A stretch of 64,000 bases of DNA from Wuchereria bancrofti. Taxonomy: Eukaryota; Nematoda; Chromadorea; Rhabditida; Onchocercidae. The stretch spans positions 2,090,194 through 2,154,193 of the forward strand of contig SSBO01000012.1 in the NCBI GenBank assembly GCA_005281725.1, in the 5' to 3' direction. The position numbers and the translations under genes are program-made. Below the pieces are notes generated by a model that saw nothing but the letters and a program-made list of their open reading frames with translations, ran no database searches and was not told where the DNA came from. The number at the start of each line of letters is the position of its first letter. Position 1 is the stretch's first letter. Of this stretch, positions 43,575 to 54,895 are shown piece after piece.

Positions 43575-43830
43575 AATAAACTGAAAATTAAAAGATAATT
43601 GTGAAAATTTGTGAAAAACAAAATTTTGGAGAAAAAATGAGGTTGACAATCGACCATTAGCATAACAATTGTTAAAACTTATGAGAAGCAAGATTTTAGA
43701 AATGGAGTAGAAAATTAAATTAGTGGTGCAATTATTAGTATGACATTTGCACAAACATATGAGAAGCAAAATTTAGAGGGAAACACAGAGCAGAAAATTA
43801 AACTAATAATCTAATTATTAGCATGACTTG
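43575..43830. repeat. Imperfect tandem repeat, about 80-bp unit, ~3 copies
   Basis: Recurring blocks: ATTAGCATAACA or ATTAGTATGACA, then ATGAGAAGCAA, then AGCAGAAAATTAAACT or a variant. Copies differ by substitutions and small indels, so the array is old. Confidence 0.7.
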
Positions 43831-46202
43831 CGAGCTGACAAGTGAAATATTGAGTGCAAAGTCGGATTTTCCATGAGTGCCAAGCTAAATGATAAATACA
43901 TTTCCTTTTCTTTTCACTCTAATTTAATAAAGACAGATTTTTCCCATAGCCAATCTCTGAAATAACTATGCGAATGGTTGGTTAATACTATTTTAAAATA
44001 TTATTAGTGTTTTTTCCGCCCATTACCGCATGTTTCATATCGTTTATAATAACTTTTTGCAGTTCCTATACTTTTATTGCTATGAAAAATTTTTCATTTC
44101 CAGTAATTTTCCCATTCAAAAATGATGCAGTGAAGGAATATAATTTATCTATTATTCTTATCGAAAAATTTTGCTGATTGTTTGTAAGATAATCACATTT
44201 CGTAAGAATCTCCATCTTTTTTATAATTTCACTAAATATGTCGAAAAATTTAGCTTTGAATAAAATATTGATTCGGGCTGAAAATGGTCACGTAGCCAAT
44301 TTACTGCAAATTTAATAATAATAATAATATCATTATTACTATTATTATTATCACTATTTCCTTAAAAGCAACACTGTAATTTGCTTTGGTCTGAAAATGA
44401 TCATAATTTACTTTGTATGCTATCATCACTAATCATTTCAAATGTTTTCGCAATTAATTTATCATTTTATGTATCAAACATTATTATTTACCATGCATAC
44501 ATAGCTTTGGTGGATAGCTTAAAAAAGAGTTTGAGAAAGTAAAAAAGAGTTATAGTTACAAGTGACTGAATCCTTTCCTCTATTTCAGACTAGTTTTCCA
44601 CTACCGACACATCACTCTATTTATGTTGTTGATAGACTTCCGTGTTATATACTTCGCTTATTATACTTGATAATTCTGGCGAAAAGAGACACTTTGATTG
44701 CATTCGCCCATTCTTATGATTCTAAATTGTCCAATTTTTGAATTCAGCATCCATCTTCTGCCAGTTCATGCAGTTGTCATTCTTAAGACTGAATAGTTTT
44801 CAGTTTTAGAAATTTGCATTTAAAGACTCAACGAAGAAAAATGTTGAGTAGTAATTTTAACTATTGAAGTATGCAGAACAAATTATGGAATTCTTCTAGT
44901 TTAAGTCAAATTTAAGTTAAAGTTTAATTCAAGTTAAAATTTTAAGTTAAAAAAAAATAGGTAAAAAGTTATCATGCTGTTGTATGCTATGTGATCTAAT
45001 TCTTAGATATACTTTTATGTCACCAAAACACAGTAATTTCAAAATGTGACGAGATTTGACGAGATTTAAAGAAGTCACAAATAACAATACTAATTTTACT
45101 TTTGCAGATAAGGTACAAATCATTTATTGATTGCGCATTTTTGAGAAAGCGATGATAAAATGATATGAAAAATAATTTTCGTGAATTTTATTCAGCAGTG
45201 ATTTTTCCTTTTTTTCAAATCCAAAACTTTTACAACTGCTACTTTTATTTTTGTTTATTCAAACATATCGTAGTGTCTAATAGAGCATTTTAATGTCCTC
45301 TTCATAATAATAGGTTTTTCCGTGGTTGTTTTCTGTGAAGTGTCATTTGCAGTCAAAATTTTCTGGAAACCTCTTTAATAATTCATTTTCCTTTTTCACA
45401 CTCACTGAATCACTTCGTAGATAATCACTGATGACTTAACTAAAGCATTTATCTTCAAATGAAGAAGGAGGATTTGATCATCTTATGCGACGTTATTTTT
45501 ATTCTTCGCACAATCTTCTGAATCTGACGTTTTTGTCTCATCTACTTTGTTTGACAGCTACCAGACCTGATCAAACTAAGCATTCGATATCTTTTGTTTT
45601 CGGTTAATCTTAGCTGCTTTGTCTATGCAAATTATTAAATCATTCATAAAATTTATTTTAAAAAGCAGTGACTAAGATTTTATGTAATGTTTCAGATGAA
45701 TAGTGATTGAAGAATTTGACATCTCTGACGAATTCAAATTTTGAAAGATCCTACTTCCCTGAATTCAAGTTTGTGATTGTTAAGAAAAAAAACATTAAAT
45801 TCAAAAGCTTGTCTATTCTCAATGGATATCAAGAATAAATAGACCTTTGAAGTTTAAGAGTATTTTGTTTTTAAACAGAAGCTAGAGTGTCTAACCTATT
45901 TAATTCCATAGACATCTTTTTTTAAACTTTTTTCCATTCCTTTCAACGATTCGTCATCACTTTTTATGCATTCAAATTGCGTGGGAGTGTCTCCGATCAA
46001 ATATATTCATACAATCTAGCATTATTGAAATCTGACAGGTTTGATTCCTTTAACTGTAACAGATAAGCTTAATTTTTTGAATGCGGTCCTTTTAATCAAT
46101 GCAAGGTACAATAAAGGAACACGAATGAAGATTTGAGAAATTTTGATAATTTTAAAAGAATCATTAACAAGATTATTTACCTTGAATACTTGTTACCAAG
46201 CG

Positions 46203-46768
46203 TATCTTTTACAACTGCAAAGCATAAACGATGTTTTATTTTTAATTTTGAATGTTTCTTTAATCTGAAAATGTTAAGATCATAATTAAGCTGAGTCATC
46301 TCTTTTCTTTCACAAAATTTGAATTTATTGCTTCAAGGTTTGACTACATAAAAGAAACAATATATATTGAAAATCTGATAATCTCTAAACACACATATTT
46401 TTCCTATCATAGATAAATTCTGAGGATAGCATAGATAATTTACTTCGTTAATCTCTTCTTTAGGAAATTGTGTTTCAGACAAAAATAATGGATTTTTCAG
46501 TTTTTTATCATATGAATAAATATAATTCTAGGAAAATGTCTTTAAAAAAAAAGATTAATTGAACAAAATATAATCATGATGTAAGCTAGTCATCGTTTTG
46601 TCATAAAATTTCTTATAAATACTTCGAGTTTCTTCTTTCCTTCTCATCTTTCCTTTCTTATTTTTCTGTCTTTTCTCTCTATTTTATCATACATATCTTT
46701 TGCAACTTTAATGCATAAATGATGTTTTATTTTTAATTTTGAATGTTTCCTAAATTTGAAAACGTTAA
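46203..46768. repeat. Dispersed direct duplication of ~75 bp
   Basis: 46203-46278 and 46694-46768 share GATGTTTTATTTTTAATTTT and then GAATGTTTC, with flanking similarity (TATCTTTT.CAACT, GCATAAA). About 490 bases separate the copies. It may reflect an old segmental duplication or a short interspersed element. Confidence 0.7.
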
Positions 46769-48309
46769 AATGGCATGATCCAATAGACCGCTATGCACGT
46801 TTGTCAAAGCGAATCGTATACCTAATTTTATAACATACTCAAATTTATGCTAGATGAAAAATTTCGTCTTCTTTAAATTCATTTCTTTTGCATGGCAGAA
46901 TTATTAACTGAACTGTCAGATTTCAAAACTTTTTTTTAATAACCTTGACTTTCCTAGCCAGTTAAATTTTTACTCTAATGCATCACGTAAGTGTCCTCAT
47001 TTTGTAACTGCTTTAATTTTCATATTAAATTGATAATATAAACTATGAAAACAGCTGTATGGATGGTTTAATAAATGTCACTTCTCTTCTTTCCTTCCAA
47101 GTCATATTCATTTTCGCAAATCCAGCAAGTTTAATTGAATTTTCTTCATATATTAATCAAATGAACTAGTTGTCCAATTTTTGCTAATATTATGATCAAA
47201 TTATCCCTGGATTTTATGCTAGTATTTAATGTTTGTAATTGATAAATGCTTATCAATTCATCTAGCATCATTTCCTGATAATTAGTAAATGCATCGAATT
47301 TTTTGTATCTATCTTTTTGCATTAAATATAAATAAAAGTATTATTATTTTTTTATGTGTATCATAATGACAATCAAAATTTTTAAATGGTGTATCCAATC
47401 ATATGAATGTTGTTTTTCAACTAAAGCAAAACTGCAAGAGTAATTTTAAGCTAGCAAAATAATAAATGATAGATTACATTGCTCTGAGTAATTTATTGGT
47501 ATAATTATTGTTGCTGCAAACCACTTTTCCTATTTCAATTTTCTTTCTAACCAAATCTTAAACACAACGCTGCTAATGGTTCCATGAAGACTGAGGAAGT
47601 TGAACTGATCTTACTTGTGACTATATTTCGAAAAGTTTTAAATTACTGTTTCAGATTAAACAATACGAAGAAAAAAGAAGGGTTTTTTCCTCTCCTCGAA
47701 AATTCCATTCAGTTTCAACATTTCAAGATGAAGTTATTTTCATAGATATTATTCTTGACTTCTGTCAAAGTATTTTAATTTGCAATTTCAAATTAAGCTG
47801 AAATATCACTTAAAATCAACAATGAATATATAAAATTTTACATATTTAAAATAAACATTTTATTGCGCTCTTAACAAAGATAAGAAGTCAATACAGTTCT
47901 CATATATAATTTGACCAGTATCTGATAAAAAGTTCATTTCTTTGGAAATATTCAACTTTTTTTTAATCCTAACTGAATTATATTTTATACAAATTGTCTA
48001 ATTGAATTACAATTATCATATTTTATCTTAATTCGCTATCCATATCTCTGCAGTTTATTCATTCATTGTAAATGCAAATTTGTTTTAATTTGGCTTAACC
48101 ATATTTTTCTACTAGGATGACTTGATCACTTATGAAAAATGGTTCATTTATAATCATCAAAAAAAGAAAGCTTTTATTTTGGAGTAATATATCTGTGAAC
48201 TATCGTAAAATGCGTGAAACACTATATCATGTATTTACATTTTAACAATTAATATTTGCAGTAGGATTTTGATAATAAAAGATCTGCAACCGCAAATATT
48301 TACATTAAT

Positions 48310-51300
48310 ATGGCAGCAGCGCTTGCAGAATTAATTAATAAGTACCGGCATAACCGGAAAATGCTATTATTCATTGTATACATTGCTTTGTTTTTGGATA
48401 ATATGCTTCTGACTACCGTTGGTATGTTTCTATCATTCCAAGCAACAATAGAACTTTCAATAAATTATCGAAAATTTAAGTATTCGTTTAAAACAAACTT
48501 ACGGATGATAGACCATTTCTGTTTTATTGATATTCTGTTCAAGGAAAATTTTTTACTGTTAATTTATATGATTCCATAATTTTTTTCTTTTTTTTTTTTT
48601 GCAGTACCAATAATGCCGGAATATCTTTTACGACTATCACATCCAAATTCAACAGATTTACTGCTTTATGATAAATTACCGGTAGTAACGCATTCACGAG
48701 GCAGACGTACTGCATTTATGGAAAATGAAAAGGAAACAAGAAATGAAGAAGAACCGTTCATTTGGGACGATGCTTGGGAAACTCCAATGGATGTACATGC
48801 TGCAACAGAATGGAGAGAAAGTCCACTGAATCCATTTAGTAAAAGCAAAAATTCGAGGAAAAAACCACTTAGAAAAGGTTCGATGATTGAAAGAGTATTT
48901 GGGAAAAGTTTAAAAATGCATGATATAATTCTTAATTTTTACTTAATTAAGATTGAAATTTGGTGAAAGATTTAAATTTTATAATAACACATAAATTTCC
49001 TTTATTAGGCAAAACAACTGGAACAGGTATGCGAATGAAAACAACAACAGAAGCAACCGTTACAAATGAAAATACAGAAATGAATCAGAGAGTTATGCCA
49101 AATGCTGCAGAAGAAATACAACGACATGATACTTTATCTGAAGAAAATGTTTACGTAGGATTAATGTTTGGATCAAAAGCACTTGTACAACTGTTAACAA
49201 ATCCATGGATTGGTCCCCTTACAAATAAGTTAGTTTTTAGGAAATATTTCTTAATAACATTTAAGAGTTAGTTATGTTAATTTTCTTATTAATAGTAACA
49301 TGAAAATATCCTTTATTAAAAAGATAGCAAAACAAAATGCAGCTATAACTTATTTGTACATATTTCTTTCTAAATTTTCCTCAATTTTTTTCATTCATTG
49401 TTTGTATGAATTACAGAATTGGTTACACGATACCAATGTTTGCTGGTTTTTGTGTTATGTTTTTGTCAACCTTAATGTTTACATTTGGTACATCGTTTGC
49501 TGTACTTTGGCTTGCTCGAGCTCTACAAGGTGTTGGATCTGCATGTACAAGCACTTCAGGTTTGCTAAAACTATGTTCGACATAACCGGAAGAAAGTTTG
49601 TTATGCTATTCAAGAGTTAATGAATTTCTGGGTTCTTCGTATGGACAATGATTGCATTGATAATGAAAAAAAAAAGAAAAAAGCTTCTCATCCTAAATGT
49701 CTAATTTGATTTAAAAGGTATGGGAATGCTTGCACAAGCTTACCCGGACGATGAAGAACGCGGTAGTGTCATGGGTATAGCACTGGGCGGTCTAGCACTT
49801 GGCTTACTTGTTGGACCACCATATGGAGGAGTATTGTACCAGTGGTCAGGCAAAGAGTTACCATTCTTACTTCTTGCACTATTAGCTCTATTTGATGGTT
49901 GTAAGTATTATTTGTTAGAAAAATACAATAAACATTTTAAAAGAATAATTACAAAAAAAAAAAAACATTGCTATTTGATGATTTAATTGCAATAAACAAC
50001 GCTTTAAGAAATAATTTTGAAAATTTATGAATTTTTTAAGATAGTGCTAATAGAATAAGCTCAAAACTTATCTACTTAATTAATTAGACTTCTAAGGTCC
50101 AAATACTTAAAATGTTAAGAGTTAAAACGATACTGTTGTAGCTCTGCAATTTTTGGTGCTTCAACCACACATGGATCGTTGTGAACCGGAAGGAACTGGC
50201 TTAAAAGAACTTGCAACTGATCCATATATTATTGTTGCTGCTGGTTACTACTTTTTTTTTTCTCTTTTTTTATAGTCCTATTCTTAACAATTGTTGAATT
50301 TTTTTTTTTTTTTTTTTTTTTTGAGTAATTTAGAGAGAGAATAAATGATTGCTAATTATTTTCAAATATTGCTTCTCATTTTGATATGCAATATATTTTA
50401 ATATGCTAAGTTTTTTTTTTCCCCTCTGACATTATGCAACTTTTTAGTAATTTTCAGGATCAATAACAATTGGAAATCTTGGGATAGCAATGCTGGAACC
50501 ATCGTTACCATTATGGATGATGGAGTCCTGGCAGGCTAGTTCATTTGAACGTGGTATCGCTTTTCTTCCTGCTAGTATGTCATATCTTATTGGTACAAAT
50601 ATATTTGGACCATTGGCACATAAAATTGGACGGTTTGTTTTTATTTTGAAATAATTGATAATATTTGGATTCTCTTTTTACTTAAATATGCACTGTTTAA
50701 AATTTTAAGATTTCGAAAAAATAGACGTACCAAAAAGCTTTTAATTTCCAGTTGGCTAAGCAGTTTTCTGGGTCTCATGATAATCGGTATTTGCCTAATC
50801 GCTGTAAGTTGTTTGATCATATTATTCATAAGAACTTTTTCAGCTTCATTTCTTTTTCTTTTTTTTAAATAATTGTTGAAGAATGTTTCTGGAATAACAT
50901 CGAGGCGAAAATGGGAAGAGTAGAAAAAAAATGTAGAGATACATACTACGCGGAACTATCACACATGATATTCTCGTGGTGTAAATATTTTTACTAGACA
51001 CACTATTTTCATATGTAAATTATAATTTTTAATTGATGGTTGCAATAATTTTAGATTCCAGCAGCTCAAGGAATTGGTGGATTAATCGTACCAAATTTCT
51101 TCATGGGCTTCTCGATTGGTAAGATAAATTAGGTACATGTGGTAAAGTATATATACATCTTGTATTAAATAATATAAGGTGTTCAAAAATCACAAAAATG
51201 GAGGGTGTACATTCAAGGTATGATTGATGCGTCGATGTTTCCATTGATGGGTCACCTGGTGGATATACGTCACGTTGGTGTTTACGGATCAATATATGCA

Positions 51301-52199
51301 ATTGCAGATGCAGCATTTTGCTTTGCTTTTGCTTTGGGCCCTTTTTTTTCTGGTCCTCTAGTCCGTTCTGTCGGTTTTGCTTCGTGAGTTCCTTAAATAG
51401 CATTTGCAATTGTCATTATTAGTAGTTGCAAGCAAATTCAAACGATAACTTAGAATAATGAGAAGACGAATATTAATTACAAAAAAAAAAAAAAAAGAGA
51501 AAATTATTTATTAAACACAAATAAATTTGTGAAGCATTTTGTTCTTATAGTACGCAATACATTTACGATTAAACATTTCACTAAATTTTATTCATTCCGC
51601 TGAAGTGTTATTTCAAATTTGATTTCTGAAATTTGATTGATCAAAGAAATATTTGTTACAGAACCTTAAAATAATAATTTTCAGAATGCTTCGTATAATT
51701 GCGGTGATAAACTTCTTGTATGCTCCTCTGATGTTCTTTTTACGCAATCCACCAGCAACAAGCAAAATCGATGATGTATGCATATTATTTTCATTTTTGA
51801 ATTTTAGTTTTTATTATAAATGATTTACTTTAAACGATGCATCATCCACTCTTGATTCGTTTCTTAGAATTATAGCAATTTGCCGATGTTCCCATTTTCT
51901 TCATTTATTTTTAGTTGACAATAGCTCATCATCCTCAGAGATGATAAATTTATTGAAATTCTTAAAATTAATAAAAATACTGAAACTGAGATGCATCAGG
52001 AAATTGACAAACTCTGTTTATTGATATATAAGTTTCTCTACACTGAAACAAATGCTTTCTTTTGAATAAAATGAAATTTCAGATCATAATAAAGCCAGCA
52101 GAAACAACAAAATCCATAAACAACGTGTATGAGCAGAATATTGGCACTGCTAATTTAGCACATCCTGAAATACGAATGTTCGAAGGCTATCATTACTAA
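48310..52199 (+). CDS. cat-1: Vesicular monoamine transporter (SLC18 family)
   Basis: Proton-coupled transporter loading dopamine, serotonin and related amines into synaptic vesicles. Exons: 48310-48421, 48605-48877, 49009-49228, 49417-49559, 49718-49900, 50142-50243, 50458-50632, 50752-50803, 51055-51118, 51218-51383, 51685-51775, 52083-52199; 1698 bases, 565 residues. Membrane segment 1 is [20 protein letters not shown] with the conserved Asp, followed by a long lumenal loop as in VMATs. Further matches: [12 protein letters not shown] (TM2 Lys), [56 protein letters not shown], and [20 protein letters not shown] with the TM10 Asp following (AIADAAFC). VMAT is preferred over VAChT because of the long first loop and the absence of a ChAT gene around it. 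Two introns end in AAG. No upstream ATG competes with the chosen start. Confidence 0.93.
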
Positions 52200-52548
52200 T
52201 TTCTACTGCTAACATACAACTATCGAATTTTGTGAATGAAGATTTCTTGTAATTAATTATAACTGCTAGATCTGAGATAAAATTAATTCATATCATGTCA
52301 TTTTTAGTATTTATTTCCTCTATCGAAATTCTTCAAAAGAAAAAAGTACTCTCAAATATTTGAAAAAATGGGAATTTTGTTTGCTTGAGAAATTTACAAT
52401 GGAAGAAAATAACAGTGCACATTGTCTTTCTTCATTAATGCTTAAAAAAGTGAAAACCGGATTTTCCGCTTACGCTTAATGCGGATTTCGACGAAATTAT
52501 TAGTAGTTAGGTCAGAAAAAACACGAAGTGACTTTAAATGGATTTCTT
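52200..52548. other. 3' region of cat-1
   Basis: Non-coding, AT-rich; likely cat-1 3' UTR and a short intergenic spacer. Confidence 0.4.
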
Positions 52549-53192
52549 ATGAATCCTCAGGTGGAAATTTATGAACCAGAACTGAAATTGGTGGTTCTGG
52601 AGAACAGTTTCCAAACGAATATCGAAGCTGACTTAAATTCAAATGAGTAATCGAACAACTTGATCGAATATGTAAAGATGTACTCATCGGATAGACTGAA
52701 AGTTTGGTAATTATGGGATGTAAATTTATCTGCTCGTTTCCAAAAGAAAAAGAAGCATTAAAAAAGGAATAGGAGGAAAGGTGATATTGGCAACAAGATG
52801 GAGTGAAATTTCCAAAAACTCAAAGTACCAAATTAAGTTATCCAGTTTCACTTCTCTGTTTGATATTCTGCCAAATCTGTATATTGCTGTTTGATTCATT
52901 CGAAATAATAATAAGCTTTCATTATCGGCAAAAACGATGAGGAAATAGCGCATTGATATAAAGAATCATTTTAGGCAATTTGTGATCATTCTCCTCACTT
53001 TTGCACTAGTTCTTCCCTTGCTGTTATTATTCACAGAATACCATGTAAGTTATTAACAATTTCAACTTCATTAATAGCTTTTATAACTCGATAATTTAAC
53101 TAAATAATGGTTAGCATTCCAAACTTTCTTAGAAAAATTTGATATTCTGCAAACCTATATGGTTGCACCACATCAACAGGAAAGCCAATTAA
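52549..53192 (+). CDS. Possible small single-pass membrane protein (75 residues)
   Basis: Three putative exons, 52549-52646, 52975-53044 and 53133-53192, join in frame to 228 bases ending in TAA. The first encodes MNPQVEIYEPELKLVVLENS and more polar residues, the second an uninterrupted hydrophobic helix (QFVIILLTFALVLPLLLLFT), the third a short basic tail. Donor signals GTAATC and GTAAGT and acceptors TTTTAG and TTCTTAG support it. No family recognised. It could also be a chance assembly; the strength of the hydrophobic helix and the agreement of phases are the only evidence. Confidence 0.35.
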
Positions 53193-53538
53193 TTATACAG
53201 AATGTTCGGGTAATTCCAATGTTCTGATAACCTCCGCAAATTAAAGTTTAGCTTCCTCATTGAATAATTTCATGAAAAGATCAAAGAATGGTTTGCTTGT
53301 CTCATTCTTATGACTTTTGTACCTCCAATTGCATCATTTTCATATTCAGAGAAGTTAAAATCACTAATATAGCCTTAGATCATTTCTGAGATTAATAAGC
53401 TAGTGGATGGAATTAATGCTCTAGTTATGATCTTTCGCTTTACGACTGACTTTAGCTTAATCCCAGTATTATAAAAAACAGAGGTAATTACTTCTCTGTT
53501 CCACAGAATATTTCTTGAAGCCAATAATGAAACTTCAG

Positions 53539-53890
53539 GTATCTTAACGTGATTGTTTACAACAAAACACGGAACTTTGCTGGGCAAACAATCGAAATTA
53601 ACATTTCGGCAATGGATACCATTAAAACATTGAAAGAAAAAATAATGGAAAAGACGGACATCCCCGTTGGAGTACAGGATATTACATTCGGAGGTACCAC
53701 ATACAACCTACGAATTTTTAGACAACCTTGCCAAATTCAATTACAAAAGTGAGTGAATACTTCACAAAATACATTTACAGTCCAAAGTTTGGACGATGCA
53801 TCAACAATCAAATACTACCATATCGAAGATGGATACACAGTATATTCTACACCAACTTATGTTGAAATAGCACAACAACCATCGCTTTAA
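53539..53890 (+). CDS. Divergent ubiquitin-fold protein without Gly-Gly terminus
   Basis: Two exons (53539-53693; 53781-53890) with a GTACCA donor and TTTACAG acceptor. Together they align without gaps to the second half of ubiquitin: FAGKQLEDGRTLSDYNI corresponds to FGVQSLDDASTIKYYHI. Upstream, GQTIEINISAMDTIKTLKEK and DIPVGVQDITF match ubiquitin strand 2, helix 1 and the IPPDQQ region. The protein ends VEIAQQPSL with no di-glycine, so it should not be conjugated. The exon begins after TTCAG and needs an upstream start. One candidate is ATG ACT TTT at about 53310 with donor AA/GTTAAA, which joins in phase. Without the splice, the frame runs on 22 codons to a stop and loses the fold. Confidence 0.6.
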
Positions 53891-54895
53891 TAATATGCTA
53901 AACGAATAAACACATTGCCTTTTCTTCGCTATTACTACAAAACATAAAAACCCACTGATGATTGACAGGGTATCATTACAATGCAACCAGTACAATGAAA
54001 ATTTCAGAAAAGAAACATATACTGATGGTTTACAGAAACAATTGTATATATATATATATATACGACCAACACTATACAATGAGACAATCTTAGAAATTGA
54101 CAACAATCACTCGATCAAAGAGTGATAATTTGTTTCCATGTGTCTCGTTTGATACAAGGCATCCACAAACATTATGAAATGACGATCAAATTTTCAGTAA
54201 TAATGCAATTCTCAGTAACAATACAGCTGTGAGTCATTGACAAAAATTTGAAAGTTGAGACCAATTTGAAACAGGAAGAAGTAACCTTTTTGACAAGTTC
54301 CGCAGTCATAAAAGGTTATCTTAATAATTTTAAAATTACCTGGAGATGGCAATGACATAAAAACCAGTGCTGCACATAAAAAACATCTCATATTTAGAGG
54401 TGTGGTAAAAACATAATCATCGATTTCTACTAGCATATACAGAAACATACCGAGGGATGACTGAACAAATGACATACAAACTTGGGTAGTCTCAACGGTG
54501 TTCAGTAATAACAGTGACACAATGAACTGGTTTGTCTCTGAAGTCCTGGAGGCAAACAGTGGTGTAGTGACCAAGCTACTCATGTAAACAAGTAATTAAG
54601 CCGCTGATGTAAACAACTGGCCAAGCTGAGGTAATTTGCAGTGGAGAAAAAGATATAACACAATTACCAAAAACAAAAAAAGGAGCAAGAACGCTCAACA
54701 ATAACTGCTTTACACAAGTTGTTACAGTCTCCATGTTTATAACTTCGCATACAATAGACAACGCTTAATGAAATTAAATACACATAAAGTATAAAAATGG
54801 AACTAATAGTATAATGAAGTGCAATAAAAACAGAACTAAGAATATAATGAAGTATAATGAATAAAAATCCAATAATATAATGAAGTGCAATAATA
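53891..54895. other. Gap between the ubiquitin-fold gene and WDR26
   Basis: Probably the WDR26 3' UTR for the most part. Contains a short (TA)n run at 54046-54062, a 123-codon open frame on the minus strand (54212-54583) with several hydrophobic stretches but no recognised family, and an imperfect tandem repeat at about 54796-54895. Confidence 0.45.
54796..54895. repeat. Imperfect tandem repeat next to the WDR26 stop codon
   Basis: Recurring TATAATGAAGTGCAATAA and variants (ATATAATGAAGTATAATGAA), about three copies of a unit near 40 bases, ending directly before the WDR26 stop codon at 54896. On the minus strand it lies at the start of the 3' UTR. Confidence 0.75.

Larger units (their letters stand above)
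42606..48309. other. 5.7 kb gap between BOD1-like gene and cat-1
   Basis: AT-rich, with no confident gene. A 90-codon open frame at 42829-43101 (+) has no ATG at its start and no clear splice sites. Repeats: an approximately 80-bp imperfect tandem array at 43575-43830, TAA/ATT trinucleotide runs near 44310-44355, TTAAGTTAAA repeats near 44900-44950, and a dispersed duplication (46203-46278 and 46694-46768). The end of this gap is expected to hold cat-1 promoter sequence. Confidence 0.5.

Noticed and set aside
48666..48848. Minus-strand frame over cat-1 exon 2
   Set aside because: Shadow of the lumenal-loop coding exon.
53698..53752. Unspliced extension of the ubiquitin-fold frame (NLRIFRQPCQIQLQK)
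   Set aside because: Splicing at GGAG/GTACCA restores a gap-free ubiquitin alignment, whereas the extension breaks the fold.
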